From Neorhizobium huautlense (GTDB lineage Bacteria; Pseudomonadota; Alphaproteobacteria; Rhizobiales; Rhizobiaceae), in contig NZ_PVBM01000006.1 in the NCBI RefSeq assembly GCF_002968575.1, positions 1-64,000 on the forward strand: DNA of 64,000 nucleotides. Reading direction: 5' to 3'. The notes below the pieces were generated by a model, which searched no databases, was not told the DNA's origin, and saw only the letters and a list, made by a program, of their open reading frames with translations. Numbering within the stretch: the first letter of the stretch is position 1; each line of letters starts with the position of its first letter. Shown in pieces: positions 51,272-61,663 of the stretch. The position numbers and the translations under genes were made by a program.

Positions 51272-52030
51272 CTACCCCTCATCCTTGATCATATAGCCCG
51301 CACCGCGGATGGTCTTCAGAAGCGGTTTGTCAAAGTCCTTCTCGATCTTCGAGCGCAGCCGCGAGACATGCACGTCGATGACATTCGTCTGAGGATCGAA
51401 GTGGTAATCCCAGACGTGTTCGAGCAGCATGGTCCGCGTCACCACCTGTCCGGCATTCTTCATCAGGTATTCGAGAAGCCGGAATTCGCGCGGCTGCAGC
51501 AGGATTTCCTTGCCGGCGCGCCTTACTTCGTGGGACAGCCGGTCGAGTTCCAGATCGCCGACGCGGTAGACCATGTCCTGTTCCGGCGTCCCCTTGCGGC
51601 GGCCGAGCACCTCGACCCGGGCGAGCAGTTCGGAAAAGGCATAGGGCTTCGGCAGGTAATCGTCGCCGCCGGCGCGAAGGCCGGTCACGCGATCGTCCAC
51701 TTGGCCCAGCGCGGAAAGGATCAGCACCGGCGTATTGACGCCGCGCTTGCGCAGTTCGCTGATGACCGACAGCCCATCCCGGCGTGGCAACATCCGGTCG
51801 ATCACCATCACGTCGTAGGAATTTTCGGTACCCATGAAGAGGCCGCTTTCGCCATCGCTGGCGTGATCGACCACGATCCCGGCTTCGCGAAAAGCCTTGG
51901 TCATGTATGCGGCGGCCTCAAGATCGTCTTCGATCACCAGAATCTTCATGTGCGGCACAATAGCGTCCGCGTCCGTTTTTGCACCATGGGATTCGGCGCC
52001 CTGGCGGGAATAACGAATACTCGTTTCCAT
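51272..52030 (-). CDS. OmpR/PhoB-family response regulator
   Basis: Regulator of 252 aa. Receiver domain MKILVIEDDLEAAAYMTKAF with phospho-acceptor Asp in DVMVIDRMLPRRDG, and a winged-helix DNA-binding domain (LLQPREFRLLEYLMKNAGQVVTRTMLLEHVWDYHFDPQTNVIDVHVSRLRSKIE). Two starts are possible: 52030 has AAAGGG 8 nt before it and adds a 27-residue tail (METSIRYSRQGAESHGAKTD...); 51949 begins directly at the receiver but has no clear ribosome-binding site. The upstream start is used. Partner of the adjacent histidine kinase; degP lies just upstream. Confidence 0.92.
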   Translation of the reverse strand: METSIRYSRQGAESHGAKTDADAIVPHMKILVIEDDLEAAAYMTKAFREAGIVVDHASDGESGLFMGTENSYDVMVIDRMLPRRDGLSVISELRKRGVNTPVLILSALGQVDDRVTGLRAGGDDYLPKPYAFSELLARVEVLGRRKGTPEQDMVYRVGDLELDRLSHEVRRAGKEILLQPREFRLLEYLMKNAGQVVTRTMLLEHVWDYHFDPQTNVIDVHVSRLRSKIEKDFDKPLLKTIRGAGYMIKDEG

Positions 52031-52049
52031 CTTTGATCCCTTTCAACGG

Positions 52050-52082
52050 AAGGGGCGCCGGCCGTTGCCGGCGGCGCCCCTT
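52050..52082 (-). terminator. Hairpin between degP and the response regulator gene
   Basis: The 10-bp perfect outer stem AAGGGGCGCC / GGCGCCCCTT, with extra pairing inside, lies 21 bp past the degP stop codon. It has no T-run, so it may attenuate rather than fully end degP transcription before the regulator gene. Confidence 0.6.
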
Positions 52083-52102
52083 GCTTGGGTCTGGCGAATT
52101 GA

Positions 52103-53686
52103 TCAGCCCTCGTTGATCGGCAGGGCGACGAAGCGGCTGTTGCCGCCGGATTCCACCTGGAACAGCGCACGGGTGCGGCCGTCCTTGCGGGCCTGTTCGA
52201 TCACCTTGCCGATATCGGCTGCGTTTTCGACCTTGCGGTTGTTGACCGACACGATCTTTTCACCGGCCTTGAGGCCGCGGGCTGCAGCTTCCGAGTCCGG
52301 ATCGACATCGGTCACCGAAAGGCCGGAGCCGTCTTCGGCGGGAGCGACGGTAATGCCGAGATCGGCCAGCGCCTTCTCACTGGACGGAGCCGGGGCGTCC
52401 GGCTGCTTCGGTTCCGCGGCGGCAGCTTCGTCGCTCTGGAGGTTGCCGAGCGTGACCGGGATGGTCTCCTTCTTGCCGTCACGCCACAGGTCGACATCGA
52501 CCTTGGCATTCGGGCCGAAAGCGGCGACGCGCTTGGCGAGATCTCGGGCGTCCTTGATCGGCTGGCCGTTGACGGCGGTGATCACGTCGCCTTCCTTGAT
52601 ACCGGCCTTCTGGCCCGGCGAGCCTTCCTGCGGAGCAACGACGAGCGCACCCGAAGCCTCCTTGAGGCCGAGGGAATCGGCAATATCCTGATTGACCGGC
52701 TGGATCTGCACGCCGAGCCAGCCGCGCTCGACCTTGCCATCCTTGATGAGATCGTTGACGACATCCTTGGCGACCGAGGCCGGAATGGCGAAGGCGATGC
52801 CGACATTGCCACCAGACGGCGAAAAGATCGCGGTATTGATGCCGACGACTTCGCCGGAGAGGTTGAAGGTCGGGCCGCCCGAATTGCCGCGGTTCACCGC
52901 CGCGTCGACCTGGATATAGTCGTCATAGGGACCGGAGCCGATATCGCGGCCACGGGCCGAAACGATACCGGCGGTCACGGTGCCGCCAAGCCCGAACGGA
53001 TTGCCGACAGCCACAACCCAGTCGCCGACACGGACCTTCGTATCATCGGCAAAGGTGACATAGGTGAATTTGCGGCTTGAGGCGTCGACCTTCAGCACGG
53101 CGAGATCGGTGCGGCTGTCCTTGCCGACAAGCTTGGCTTCCAGCTCGGTACCGTCGTTCATCACGACGGTGTAGGCCGAGCCGTCCGAAACGACGTGGTT
53201 GTTGGTCACCAGATATCCGTCTTCGGAAATGAAGAACCCGGATCCCTGTGCTGTCGGGCGAAGAGGATGCGGGCGGTTGTCATGACGATCGCGATCACGC
53301 GGACCGCCGCGCTCGGCGCGGTCCTGGTTGCGGTCGCCCGGGCCGCCAGGCATCTGGCCGCCGAACTCGCGGAAGAACCGCTTCAGGGGGTGATCGTCGG
53401 GAAGCTGGTCGAAGCCGCGGCCGCCGAAATTGAAGGTGAAGTTGCTGTCGTCGTCATCCGAGGCGACTTGAGTGTTGGATTGAACACGAACGGAAACGAC
53501 GGCGGGAGAAACGGCCGAAACGACATCGGCAAAGCTTGGGGCCTGCGGTGCGGTAACGGTCACCGGAGCAGCATAGGATTGGACGATCTGCGCCGGGATG
53601 CCGCTCGCAAGCATGACCGCTGCAAGACCTGCAACCGTCGTGGTCTGCAGGACGGTCTTCAAAGAGGGACGTTCAATATTGCGCAT
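52103..53686 (-). CDS. degP: Periplasmic serine protease/chaperone DegP (Do family)
   Basis: HtrA-family enzyme of 527 aa that degrades or refolds misfolded envelope proteins. Signal/anchor region at residues ~12-39; trypsin-like domain with His164 (TNNHVV), Asp194 (RTDLAV) and Ser269 (RGNSGGP); two PDZ domains (about 310-400 and 430-520). An unusual charged, Asp/Arg/Gly-rich insert (GGPGDRNQDRAERGGPRDRD) sits in the LA loop near 114-138. No ribosome-binding problem at ATG 53686. Expression is probably tied to the adjacent two-component system. Confidence 0.96.
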   Translation of the reverse strand: MRNIERPSLKTVLQTTTVAGLAAVMLASGIPAQIVQSYAAPVTVTAPQAPSFADVVSAVSPAVVSVRVQSNTQVASDDDDSNFTFNFGGRGFDQLPDDHPLKRFFREFGGQMPGGPGDRNQDRAERGGPRDRDRHDNRPHPLRPTAQGSGFFISEDGYLVTNNHVVSDGSAYTVVMNDGTELEAKLVGKDSRTDLAVLKVDASSRKFTYVTFADDTKVRVGDWVVAVGNPFGLGGTVTAGIVSARGRDIGSGPYDDYIQVDAAVNRGNSGGPTFNLSGEVVGINTAIFSPSGGNVGIAFAIPASVAKDVVNDLIKDGKVERGWLGVQIQPVNQDIADSLGLKEASGALVVAPQEGSPGQKAGIKEGDVITAVNGQPIKDARDLAKRVAAFGPNAKVDVDLWRDGKKETIPVTLGNLQSDEAAAAEPKQPDAPAPSSEKALADLGITVAPAEDGSGLSVTDVDPDSEAAARGLKAGEKIVSVNNRKVENAADIGKVIEQARKDGRTRALFQVESGGNSRFVALPINEG

Positions 53687-53827
53687 CTGTTGCTACCTTC
53701 TTCTCGTCAGTCATGTTGTTGGCCGGAGGTCCGGCGTGCGGTGGATGACGAGAGATATAGGCGCCTGGAAGTTAACTGCAGATGGCGACCGGATGAAATA
53801 TTGGTAATGTTCGGCTGACGCGCCGCC

Positions 53828-54283
53828 CTATTTCTTAAGAAGCTCTTCTATCCGAGCTTGTTCTTCCGGCGTCAGGGCCGGGACCGTTCGCTGGCTCGGG
53901 CGCGTGCGCACGAATACGATAATCGCAATGGCGCCGATAACGAGCAGCAGGATGGGTGCGGCCCAGAGGATCATCGTCTTGGCACTGAACCGCGGCTTCA
54001 GGAGCACGAATTCGCCATACCGGGAAACCACATAGTCGATCACCTGTCTGTCGCTGTCGCCATTCACCAGCCGCTCGCGCACCAGCACGCGCAGGTCGCG
54101 CGCCAGTTCCGCACTGGAATCGTCGATCGACTGGTTCTGGCAGACCATGCAGCGCAACTGTGCCGAAAGATTTCGGGCGCGCTGTTCGAGGGCCGGATCG
54201 GAAAGCACTTCATCAGGGTTGACCGCAAGAGCGGGCAACGCGCTGAAAACCAGAAAAATCGCGATCAGCAGCCGGCGCATCAT
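53828..54283 (-). CDS. ccmH: Cytochrome c biogenesis protein CcmH (CycL)
   Basis: Apocytochrome c thiol-handling protein of 151 aa. Signal peptide ([20 protein letters not shown]), the [23 protein letters not shown] motif with Cys45 and Cys48, one transmembrane helix (about 103-126) and a short cytoplasmic tail. The start at 54283 overlaps the ccmF stop (ATGA); a longer in-frame reading through ccmF in another frame is an artefact. Last gene of the ccmIEFH operon. Confidence 0.96.
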   Translation of the reverse strand: MMRRLLIAIFLVFSALPALAVNPDEVLSDPALEQRARNLSAQLRCMVCQNQSIDDSSAELARDLRVLVRERLVNGDSDRQVIDYVVSRYGEFVLLKPRFSAKTMILWAAPILLLVIGAIAIIVFVRTRPSQRTVPALTPEEQARIEELLKK

Positions 54284-56268
54284 TCCGCCGCCTCCAGCGT
54301 CGCTTTCACCGTTTTCGCCTTGCGGCTCGGCGCTCCGACCCGCAGGCGCCGGTCCGAAAGGGACACGAACCCACCCGCCATCATGATCAGCGCGCCGCCC
54401 CAGATGCAGAGGATGAACGGTTTCCACCAGATGCGCACGACGATGCCGCCGCCCTCCATCGGATCGCCGAGCGACACGTAAAGCTGGCTCAGTCCAAAGG
54501 TTTGGATGCCCGCTTCCGTCGTCGGCATCCGCCTCGCGGTATAAAGCCGCTTCGACGACCAGACGTCGGCGATCGCCACGCCGCCGCGGCTCACCGTGAA
54601 GTGACCGCGTTCTTCGGTAAAGTTCGGCCCCACCGCCTCGCGCATGCCGTCGAACGTCAGCGAATAGCCGCCGGCATCGACCGTGGCGCGCGGCTTCATC
54701 TCGACCACCGTCTCGGTTCCGAACAGGGTGGCGGAGAATATGCCCAGCACCGTCACGCCAAGGCCGAAATGGGCGATTGCCGTCCCGAATACCGATCGCG
54801 GCAACCCGGCCAACCTGCGAAATCCGACGACAAGACCGACTTTGGAAAAATTGCCGCGGTACCAGAGGTCGGCGACGGCGCCGAACATGCCCCAGAATCC
54901 GAGCGCAAGGCCGAAGATCGCCATCACCGGTCCACCGTTCTGGACATAGTAGAAGACGAGGCCTGCCACCAGCGCGAGCGCCGCAAAGAGATAGAGGCGC
55001 TGCAGGGCGCCGAGCAGATCGCCGCGTTTCCAGGCAAGCAACGGGCCGAAGGGGACCGCGACCAGAAGCGGCAGCATCAGCAGACCGAAGGTCATGTTGA
55101 AGAACGGCGCGCCGACGGAAATCTTTTCGCCGGTCAGGGTTTCGAGGATGAGCGGATAGAGCGTCCCGATCAGGACCGTCGCGGTCGCGACCGTCAGGAT
55201 CAGGTTGTTCAGCACCAGCGCGCCCTCGCGCGAGATCGGCGCGAACAATCCGCCCGCCTTCAGCATCGGCGCCCGCCAGGCAAACAGGATGAACGCGCCG
55301 CCGATAAAGATCGCGAGGATGCAGAGAATGAAGATGCCGCGGGTCGGATCCGTCGCGAATGCGTGCACCGAGGTCAATACGCCGGAGCGCACCAGGAAGG
55401 TGCCGAGCAGCGACAGCGAGAACGTCATGATCGCAAGCAGCACGGTCCAGATCTTCAGGGCTTCGCGCTTTTCCATTACCAGGGCCGAATGGAGAAGTGC
55501 GGTGCCGGCAAGCCAGGGCATGAAGGAAGCGTTCTCGACCGGATCCCAGAACCACCAGCCGCCCCAGCCGAGTTCGTAATAGGCCCAATAGGAGCCCATG
55601 GCGATACCGGCGGTGAGGAAGGTCCAGGCGCCGAGCGTCCAGGGCCGCACCCAGCGGGCCCAAGCGGCGTCGATCCGGCCCTCGATCAGAGCGGCGACCG
55701 CAAAGGAGAAGCAGACGGAGAACCCGACATAACCGAGATAAAGCAGCGGCGGATGAACCGCGAGCCCGAAATCCTGCAGCACCGGGTTGAGGTCCTGCCC
55801 CTCCGCCGGAGCCGGATCGAGCCGGAGGAAGGGGTTGGAGGTGAGCAGGATGAAGAGCAGGAAGGCTGCGGTGATCCAGGCCTGCACGGCCAGCACGTTC
55901 GCCTTGAGGCTATCGGGGAGGTTTCTGCCGAAGACCGCAACCAGAGCGCTGAAGAAGACCAGGATCAGCAGCCACAGCATCATGGAGCCTTCGTGATTGC
56001 CCCAGACACCGGAATATTTGTAGATCAGCGGCATCAGCGAATGGGAGTTCTCCCAGACGTTTCTGACGGAAAAGTCGGAAACCACATAGGCCCAGGTCAG
56101 CGCAGCAAACGAAAGTGCAACCAGCCAGAATGTCGCCAGCGTGCCGGTTGTCGCGAGCGCCATCATCGCCGCGTCGCCGCGCCGGGCGCCGATCACCGGC
56201 AGGATCGCGAGGATCAGCGCGGCGGCGAGCGCCAGAACGAGTGCGTAGTGACCGATTTCGACGATCAT
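54280..56268 (-). CDS. ccmF: Cytochrome c haem lyase subunit CcmF (CycK)
   Basis: Polytopic inner-membrane protein of 662 aa with about 14-15 helices that joins haem to apocytochrome c with CcmH and CcmI. The tryptophan-rich motif [20 protein letters not shown] (near residue 228) and the haem-region histidines ([10 protein letters not shown] near 91) are present. The start at 56268 ([10 protein letters not shown]) overlaps the ccmE stop (ATGA). Confidence 0.97.
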   Translation of the reverse strand: MIVEIGHYALVLALAAALILAILPVIGARRGDAAMMALATTGTLATFWLVALSFAALTWAYVVSDFSVRNVWENSHSLMPLIYKYSGVWGNHEGSMMLWLLILVFFSALVAVFGRNLPDSLKANVLAVQAWITAAFLLFILLTSNPFLRLDPAPAEGQDLNPVLQDFGLAVHPPLLYLGYVGFSVCFSFAVAALIEGRIDAAWARWVRPWTLGAWTFLTAGIAMGSYWAYYELGWGGWWFWDPVENASFMPWLAGTALLHSALVMEKREALKIWTVLLAIMTFSLSLLGTFLVRSGVLTSVHAFATDPTRGIFILCILAIFIGGAFILFAWRAPMLKAGGLFAPISREGALVLNNLILTVATATVLIGTLYPLILETLTGEKISVGAPFFNMTFGLLMLPLLVAVPFGPLLAWKRGDLLGALQRLYLFAALALVAGLVFYYVQNGGPVMAIFGLALGFWGMFGAVADLWYRGNFSKVGLVVGFRRLAGLPRSVFGTAIAHFGLGVTVLGIFSATLFGTETVVEMKPRATVDAGGYSLTFDGMREAVGPNFTEERGHFTVSRGGVAIADVWSSKRLYTARRMPTTEAGIQTFGLSQLYVSLGDPMEGGGIVVRIWWKPFILCIWGGALIMMAGGFVSLSDRRLRVGAPSRKAKTVKATLEAAE

Positions 56269-56717
56269 TGGCTCGCAGCCCCCTTGCCCTCGTTCCATAC
56301 GCCGTCGGCCTTCAGCCGATCGGCGACTTCCTTCGGCATATAGTTTTCATCGTGCTTGGCCAGCACGCTGTCGGCGACGAAATTATGGGCGGCATCGAAC
56401 GTGCCTTCCGTCACCACGCCCTGGCCCTCACGAAAGAGGTCAGGCAGAATTCCGGTATAGCTGACCGGCACGTTGCCGGTGCCGTCGGTGACGGTGAAGC
56501 TTACCGTCGAGCCCTGGCCGCGCTTTACGGAACCTTCCGCCACCAGACCGCCCAAGCGAATCCGGGTGCCCGGCTTGACGTCGGTCTTTGCCAGGTCAGC
56601 CGGCATGAAGAAATAGGCGACCGACTGGCTGAAGGCGAACATGACGAGGAGCACGGCAACGATGATGAAGCTCATCCCGCCCGCGATCACTGCCAGCCGT
56701 TTCTGCTTGCGCGTCAT
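56265..56717 (-). CDS. ccmE: Haem chaperone CcmE (CycJ)
   Basis: Membrane-anchored periplasmic haem carrier of 150 aa. One N-terminal anchor (residues 9-29), an OB-fold ([59 protein letters not shown]), and the haem-attachment motif with His122 and Tyr126 (AKHDENYMP). It overlaps ccmI by 4 bp. Confidence 0.97.
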   Translation of the reverse strand: MTRKQKRLAVIAGGMSFIIVAVLLVMFAFSQSVAYFFMPADLAKTDVKPGTRIRLGGLVAEGSVKRGQGSTVSFTVTDGTGNVPVSYTGILPDLFREGQGVVTEGTFDAAHNFVADSVLAKHDENYMPKEVADRLKADGVWNEGKGAASQ

Positions 56718-57877
56718 TGCGTCACTCCATTGGGCGTCGAACCTTCCACGGCAAGCCCTATCTCGTTTGCCAGCGCCACCAGTTCGCCCGAGGACGGAAA
56801 CTGCTTCAGCCCGCTCTTCAACGCTTCCTCGGCCTTTTCCTTTTCGCCCAGGACGGAATACGAGCGCACCAGTCTCACCCAGCCCTCGAGATTGTTCGGA
56901 TCCTCTTTCAGCCGGGCGGCAAGGCTGTCGACCATGCCGCGGATCATCGCCTGCCGGTCGCTCTGTGTCATCGCTCCGGCCGCCGCCATGTCTTCCTGGG
57001 TCGGGTTGCCGAGAGCCGGTACCCCGCCGGTGTCGGTATCCGGGTTTGGCGCAACGGTGCCGCCGTTCTTTGCGATGTGCTGGTTGACGAGCTGCATCCA
57101 GGGGGCCTCTGGGGGAGATTCCTTGGCGATCGCCTCGAAGGCGGCCCTTGCCTCGACCGTGCGGCCGGCCTGTTCGAAACCGAGCCCAACATAAAACCGG
57201 GAGCGCGGATTTTTGGGGTCGAGCTTTACGGCTTCTTCGAATACCGAACGCGCATCCTCGGTCACGATGCCGTCATTGGTGGCGATGAGGGTCTCGCCAA
57301 GACCGGCGAGCCGCTCCGAGCTGGCACCGAGCAGACGGATTGCGTTGCGATACGCCATCTCGGCATCGCCAAGCCGCATCGTGCGGAAATAGATCGGCGC
57401 CAGCAGGTCCCAACCGGCGCCGTCATTGGGGTTCTGCGCCAAGTGCCGCTCCGCCTTGGCGACGAGCAGGGCGATATTGTTTCCCGGATTGGCGAGCCGC
57501 GCTTCGAGCGGCTGGTCCGGCAGGTTCGGATTGCCGAGAGTCAAATAAAGACAGAGCCCGACAATCGGGGGAATGACCGTCACGATGGCGGCGACCAGCG
57601 CATGGGATCTCTGCTTCGGGGCTTCAGAACTCGCTGCGCCATCCTCACTCGCCGCCGCAAGCAGCCGGCGACCGATCTCGGCGCGAGCATATTCAGCCTG
57701 CTGTGCATCGATCAGCCCCTGGGCACGATCGCGCTCCAGTTCCTTGAGTTGGTCGCGGTAGACTTCGACCTCACCGGCATGACTTGAAGGCGCCGCCATG
57801 CCACGGCGGGAGAAGGGCATGATCAGCACGGCTGCAACCGCCGCCGTCAGAAGCGCTAGGATGATCCATAAGAACAT
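56714..57877 (-). CDS. ccmI: Cytochrome c biogenesis protein CcmI (CycH)
   Basis: Apocytochrome-binding factor of 387 aa. Transmembrane helices at about 2-20 and 95-115 flank a coiled loop ([38 protein letters not shown]); the periplasmic part holds TPR-like repeats ([87 protein letters not shown]). First gene of the ccmIEFH operon. Confidence 0.95.
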   Translation of the reverse strand: MFLWIILALLTAAVAAVLIMPFSRRGMAAPSSHAGEVEVYRDQLKELERDRAQGLIDAQQAEYARAEIGRRLLAAASEDGAASSEAPKQRSHALVAAIVTVIPPIVGLCLYLTLGNPNLPDQPLEARLANPGNNIALLVAKAERHLAQNPNDGAGWDLLAPIYFRTMRLGDAEMAYRNAIRLLGASSERLAGLGETLIATNDGIVTEDARSVFEEAVKLDPKNPRSRFYVGLGFEQAGRTVEARAAFEAIAKESPPEAPWMQLVNQHIAKNGGTVAPNPDTDTGGVPALGNPTQEDMAAAGAMTQSDRQAMIRGMVDSLAARLKEDPNNLEGWVRLVRSYSVLGEKEKAEEALKSGLKQFPSSGELVALANEIGLAVEGSTPNGVTQ

Positions 57878-58017
57878 AATGGCCCATTACTGCAACCACC
57901 GGCGCATTCCAACTGCGGAGCCGGCGTTGACGCAAATTTGAGGCGTTTCGCCGCAAGTTATAACGCCGATATGGCACCGGAAGTCGCCCGTGGCCATGAC
58001 ATAAGTCAAAGATGGGG

Positions 58018-58452
58018 TCAGGTCAGCGGCGTCCAGGTCCCGTCCGAGTTGCGGCAGGCAGCACCTCGTGCGGTCATTTCGCGCCCTCCGGCCGTCAGCG
58101 TGTGGCGATATTGCCGGCAGTTCTGCCTTCCTACCTGATAGGGTGCATTGGCTATTACCTGGCCGCTTGCATCATCGCCCTTCCAGGGGATCGTCTGGCC
58201 CCCTGCGGCAGCTTCAAGCGCGCGATATTCCGCCTCCAGGGCGCGGGAGCGGTCGCTTGAGGAAAGTTCGACGCCGGCGCGGCCGACAATCCCGCCCTGC
58301 AACGCGGAGATATAGGATGCCGAAGCGGAAGGACGCGGCGAAAGAAGCCCGCGCGATCCTCCCTTGTCGGCACCGGACGACGTACCGCAGCCTGCTAGCA
58401 GACCGGTTACGACAGCCAGGGTTAGGATGTTTTGGAGGCCTTGGGATCGCAT
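58018..58452 (-). CDS. Surface-antigen-type lipoprotein (RT0821/Lpp0805 family)
   Basis: Lipoprotein of 144 aa with lipobox LLAGC (Cys22). After a Gly/Ser-rich stretch the C-terminal part RALEAEYRALEAAAGGQTIPWKGDDASGQVIANAPYQVGRQNCRQYRHTLTAGGREMTARGAACRNSDGTWTPL matches the surface-antigen domain found in Rickettsia RT0821 and relatives, including the paired cysteines. The usual glycine zipper is weak (GGIVGRAGVEL). Localised to the outer membrane by inference. It stands between the ccm and feu operons. Confidence 0.88.
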   Translation of the reverse strand: MRSQGLQNILTLAVVTGLLAGCGTSSGADKGGSRGLLSPRPSASASYISALQGGIVGRAGVELSSSDRSRALEAEYRALEAAAGGQTIPWKGDDASGQVIANAPYQVGRQNCRQYRHTLTAGGREMTARGAACRNSDGTWTPLT

Positions 58453-58710
58453 ATCAGAACCGGCTCATAAGTCATCTTCATTCAGGAATCGATCCGGGAG
58501 TGCTCCCGTCCCGGCATGGCATCATTACGGCATTGCTGGGAAACTCGCAGATCCGCCGATCGTTCAATTTCCCCTTTTAGCGGAGGGAGATAGCCACGTC
58601 CCAGACCACGAAGATATAGCAGGCGATCTATCCGTCCATATTGCGGCGCACTGATTGCCGGAATGTTGCGCATCCGTCACACTTGCGCCCCGCACCGAGC
58701 TCATGATCTT

Positions 58711-60135
58711 TCAGCTCGCATCCTTCGTCACGCCCGGCAGAAGCAGCTGGGCTCTCAGGCCGCCACGCAGGCCTCGGGTCAACTCGAACCGACCCTGATA
58801 CTCGCCGGCAATCTCCCGGACGATCGAAAGGCCAAGTCCGGCTCCCGGCTTGCTTTCGTCGAGCCTCCTGCCGCGCTTCATGGCTTCGCGGATCTGATCG
58901 GGTTCAAGTCCCGGTCCGTCGTCTTCGACTGCCATCTCAAGCCAATAGCGGCGCGGTACCTCGGCTTCCCTGCCAGGCGGAGCGGGAGCCGTCGCTGCGG
59001 TGATCCAGACCCCCGTCTTGCAGAAGCGCGCGGCGTTCTCGAGCAGGTTGCCGATCGTTTCCTCTACGTCCTGCTGCTCCATCGCAAGCGCCATGCCGGG
59101 CGGGAAGACGGACAGGTGGAATTCTTTTTCGGGGTTCAGCCGGCGCATCACCCGCACCAGCCGTTCCAGCACCGGCTCGACATCCGTACGGGCGAGCAGG
59201 GATTCGCGCTGGGCGGCGATGCGCGCGCGGTTCAGGTAGGACTGTACCTGCGCCTGCATCGCCTCGGCCTGCGAGCGGACCAGGTCCGACTGCACCTTCT
59301 CGAGCATCCGGGATTCATTTAGGAGAACGGCGATCGGCGTTTTCAGCGAATGGGCGAGATTGCCGACCTGCATGCGCGCCCGCTCGACAATGCGGCGGTT
59401 GCTTTCGATCAGCGCGTTGATTTCGTTGGCGAGCGGCATGACCTCGCGGGGGAATTCGCCGTCCAGCCGCTCCGCCTCCCCTCGACGCACCTTTTCAAGC
59501 GCGCGGCGGGCACCCACCAAGGGCTGCAGCCCGTAGAGAATGGCGAGGCCGTTGACGACGAGGCTTCCGACACCGAAGACGGCGAGCGCGATATAGAGGC
59601 TGCGGGAGAATGCGCGGATGTCATCTTCCACCACACCGAGATTGCCTGCCACCCGGAAGCGGGCGGCACGGCCTTCCCCATCGAGCACCACCTCGGTCTC
59701 CGAGATCAGCAGTTGGTTTCCGAAGGCGTCGGTTGCCGGATAGAAGCGCTCGTAGCGATTGTTGAACGGCACTGCCAGAATCGAAGGCACGCTGATGTTG
59801 GAGGTGCCGAGCGAGGATGAGGAGAGCGGCCTGGCAGCAAATGTGCCGAGCGGTTCGATGATCCAGTACCATCCCGTCTCCGGCTGTGAAAAACGCAGGT
59901 CGCCAAGTTGCGGGCTGCCGGAAAGCTGGTTGTCGTCGCCGATCGTGATCGAGTTGATGACGTTATAAAGCTGCGCCCTCAGAAGGTCGGTGAAAGCGCG
60001 CTCCGCCGATTGCCGATAGAGCTGCGAGATGACGATCGAGATGACCACCAGCGCCAGGGCCGACCACAGCGTCGCCAGCAGCAGCACGCGGGCTGTCAGC
60101 GACCTGGGGCCGGTCGGAAGGATCCTAATGCGCAT
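58711..60135 (-). CDS. feuQ: FeuQ-type sensor histidine kinase
   Basis: Inner-membrane kinase of 474 aa. Transmembrane segments at about 17-40 and 175-198 enclose a ~135-residue periplasmic sensor; HisKA box NLAHSLKTPIAVLLNE, HATPase NLLENAARFC, EDDGPGL, GAGLGLSIVREIAGEY. The start MRIRILPTGPRSL at 60135 overlaps feuP by 11 bp; a longer ORF upstream is rejected. In rhizobia FeuPQ responds to osmotic/iron conditions and controls cyclic glucan export (ndvA) in Ensifer meliloti. Confidence 0.88.
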   Translation of the reverse strand: MRIRILPTGPRSLTARVLLLATLWSALALVVISIVISQLYRQSAERAFTDLLRAQLYNVINSITIGDDNQLSGSPQLGDLRFSQPETGWYWIIEPLGTFAARPLSSSSLGTSNISVPSILAVPFNNRYERFYPATDAFGNQLLISETEVVLDGEGRAARFRVAGNLGVVEDDIRAFSRSLYIALAVFGVGSLVVNGLAILYGLQPLVGARRALEKVRRGEAERLDGEFPREVMPLANEINALIESNRRIVERARMQVGNLAHSLKTPIAVLLNESRMLEKVQSDLVRSQAEAMQAQVQSYLNRARIAAQRESLLARTDVEPVLERLVRVMRRLNPEKEFHLSVFPPGMALAMEQQDVEETIGNLLENAARFCKTGVWITAATAPAPPGREAEVPRRYWLEMAVEDDGPGLEPDQIREAMKRGRRLDESKPGAGLGLSIVREIAGEYQGRFELTRGLRGGLRAQLLLPGVTKDAS

Positions 60136-60796
60136 CTGTCGGCGCTTGCATCCTGTAGCCGAGGCCCCGGACCGTTTCGATGAGATCGACGCCAAGTTTC
60201 TTGCGGAGCCGGCCCACGAAAACTTCGATCGTATTGGAATCGCGGTCGAAATCCTGGTCATACATGTGTTCCACTAGCTCGGTGCGGGAAACGACCTGAC
60301 CCATATGGTGCATCAGGTAGGAAAGCAGCCGGAATTCGTGCGAGGTCAATTTCAGCGCCACGCCGTCCACGCTCGCTTTCGAAGCCTTGGTATCGAGTCT
60401 CACAGGGCCGCAGACGATTTCCGAGGAGGAATGACCGGCCGCGCGCCGGATCAGGGCCCGTACGCGCGCCAGCACTTCCTCTGTATGGAAGGGCTTGGCC
60501 ACATAGTCGTCGGCACCGGCATCGATACCCGCTACCTTGTCGCTCCAGCGGTCGCGGGCGGTGAGCATCAGAACCGGCATACCCTTCCCTTCGGCCCGCC
60601 ATTTCTCGACCACGGTTATCCCGTCCATGACAGGCAGGCCGATATCGAGGATAACAGCGTCATAGGGTTCGGTTTCACCGAGGTAATGTCCTTCCTCGCC
60701 ATCGAAAGCCTGGTCGACCACATAACCCGCCTCCTTCAATGCATCGGACAACTGCCGATTGAGATTAACGTCGTCTTCGACCACCAGAATGCGCAT
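60125..60796 (-). CDS. feuP: FeuP-type OmpR-family response regulator
   Basis: Regulator of 223 aa. Receiver with Asp51 (AVILDIGLPVMDG) and a winged-helix domain (LKLTSHEFRLLSYLMHHMGQVVSRTELVEHMYDQDFDRDSNTIEVFVGRLRKKLGVDLIETVRGLGYRM) that is very like rhizobial FeuP. GAGGGG lies 8 nt before ATG 60796. The reading frame runs without a stop into the exported ORF upstream, so this internal start is essential to make a cytoplasmic regulator. It overlaps feuQ. Confidence 0.9.
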   Translation of the reverse strand: MRILVVEDDVNLNRQLSDALKEAGYVVDQAFDGEEGHYLGETEPYDAVILDIGLPVMDGITVVEKWRAEGKGMPVLMLTARDRWSDKVAGIDAGADDYVAKPFHTEEVLARVRALIRRAAGHSSSEIVCGPVRLDTKASKASVDGVALKLTSHEFRLLSYLMHHMGQVVSRTELVEHMYDQDFDRDSNTIEVFVGRLRKKLGVDLIETVRGLGYRMQAPTDAH

Positions 60797-61123
60797 GCAC
60801 CGCCCCTCGAATAGTATGCCGGCAGATATATCAGATAATAAGCCTGCCGGATCCGCCGACATTGGAACCCTTACGGTTACCTTGCGCGGCCTTTGGCTGC
60901 CGTTGCCCTGGACGAGCACGGTCACGTCGCAGGTCTGGCCGTCCGAGGAAGGCTGGGCGGAAAGAAGCTGGCCGCCCGTCTCCCGCACGACGCGGGACGC
61001 AGCCGATCCGCAATCGCTCGCAACGAGCAGAAGATAATCGCGCGCAGAGGCGTTTTCCGGCTGAAGACCGGAAAAACCGGCGATGCCGGCGGCCAGCATT
61101 GCGATGATCGGCAGTCGCGCCAT
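60797..61123 (-). CDS. Exported FeuN-like small protein, in frame with feuP and lacking its own stop
   Basis: The 109 codons before feuP encode a signal peptide (MARLPIIAMLAAGIAGFSGL...ASA) and a compact domain DYLLLVASDCGSAASRVVRETGGQLLSAQPSSDGQTCDVTVLVQGNGSQRPRKVTVRVPM with a PepSY-like pattern and a Cys pair. Its position fits FeuN, the small periplasmic modulator of FeuPQ in Ensifer meliloti, but I cannot check sequence identity. There is no stop codon before the feuP ATG (...GILFEGRC-MRILVV), so read-through would give a 332-aa exported fusion. A lost stop, a frameshift or a sequence error are all possible. Confidence 0.6.
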
Positions 61124-61241
61124 GATTTAAGGTTTCCACTCGCAGACAAAACAGGATTCATGTCCAAAGCATGTGATGAATTATGTAGCCAAAGGCTGCT
61201 GAATGGCAAATGAATGGTCCGTAATGCTTCCCTTCAGGCGG

Positions 61242-61434
61242 CTATTTTCCCCTGATTCCAGTTGCGGCCCTGAGCCGCCCGCTGATTGCCAGAAGCCCGC
61301 CGGCAACACCCGCCAAGGTTAGCGCAATGTTGGCAAGATCGGCCTGCATATCTGCGCTGAGCTCGATTCCCTTGATCTGCAGAAGCGATGAGCCGACCGC
61401 GATCAACGCACCATGCTACACCTGATTCGCCCAT
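61242..61434 (-). pseudogene. Frameshifted phage/GTA holin-like membrane protein
   Basis: Read in two frames: MGESGVAW (from 61434) and then GALIAVGSSLLQIKGIELSADMQADLANIALTLAGVAGGLLAISGRLRAATGIRGK, ending at TAG 61242-61244. Together they resemble the ~70-80-aa phage-associated membrane proteins of Rhizobiales (W-GALIAVG...IAGGLLAI-GRLRA). A frameshift near 61405-61415 breaks the gene. Upstream to ~61660 is other decayed sequence with no intact gene. Confidence 0.5.
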
Positions 61435-61663
61435 CAGGCCGAGACCACAGCCAGCCCTCGGAAGAAGCTCAGGCTCGCGCGAGCGCGCCGTTGGCAAACA
61501 GCGTTCCAGCCGATCACCCATCTATCGAATATCCAATTTATGCCTTTTAGCAGTTTCAATCTCAAATAGAGTGTGATGTCCGTTAACCTGCTGCCCAAGC
61601 CGCCGCACGTCCTCCAGCCCTTTGCCGTCGGTGGTAGCGGATCAAAACGGCCCAGCCTTTCCC

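Noticed and set aside
54284-55663. N-terminal extension of the ccmH frame to 611 codons
   Set aside because: It overlaps ccmF in another frame; the true start overlaps the ccmF stop and begins a signal peptide.
54502-56343. 613-codon plus-strand ORF opposite ccmF
   Set aside because: Antisense shadow with Arg/Glu/Gln-rich composition; ccmF is unambiguous.
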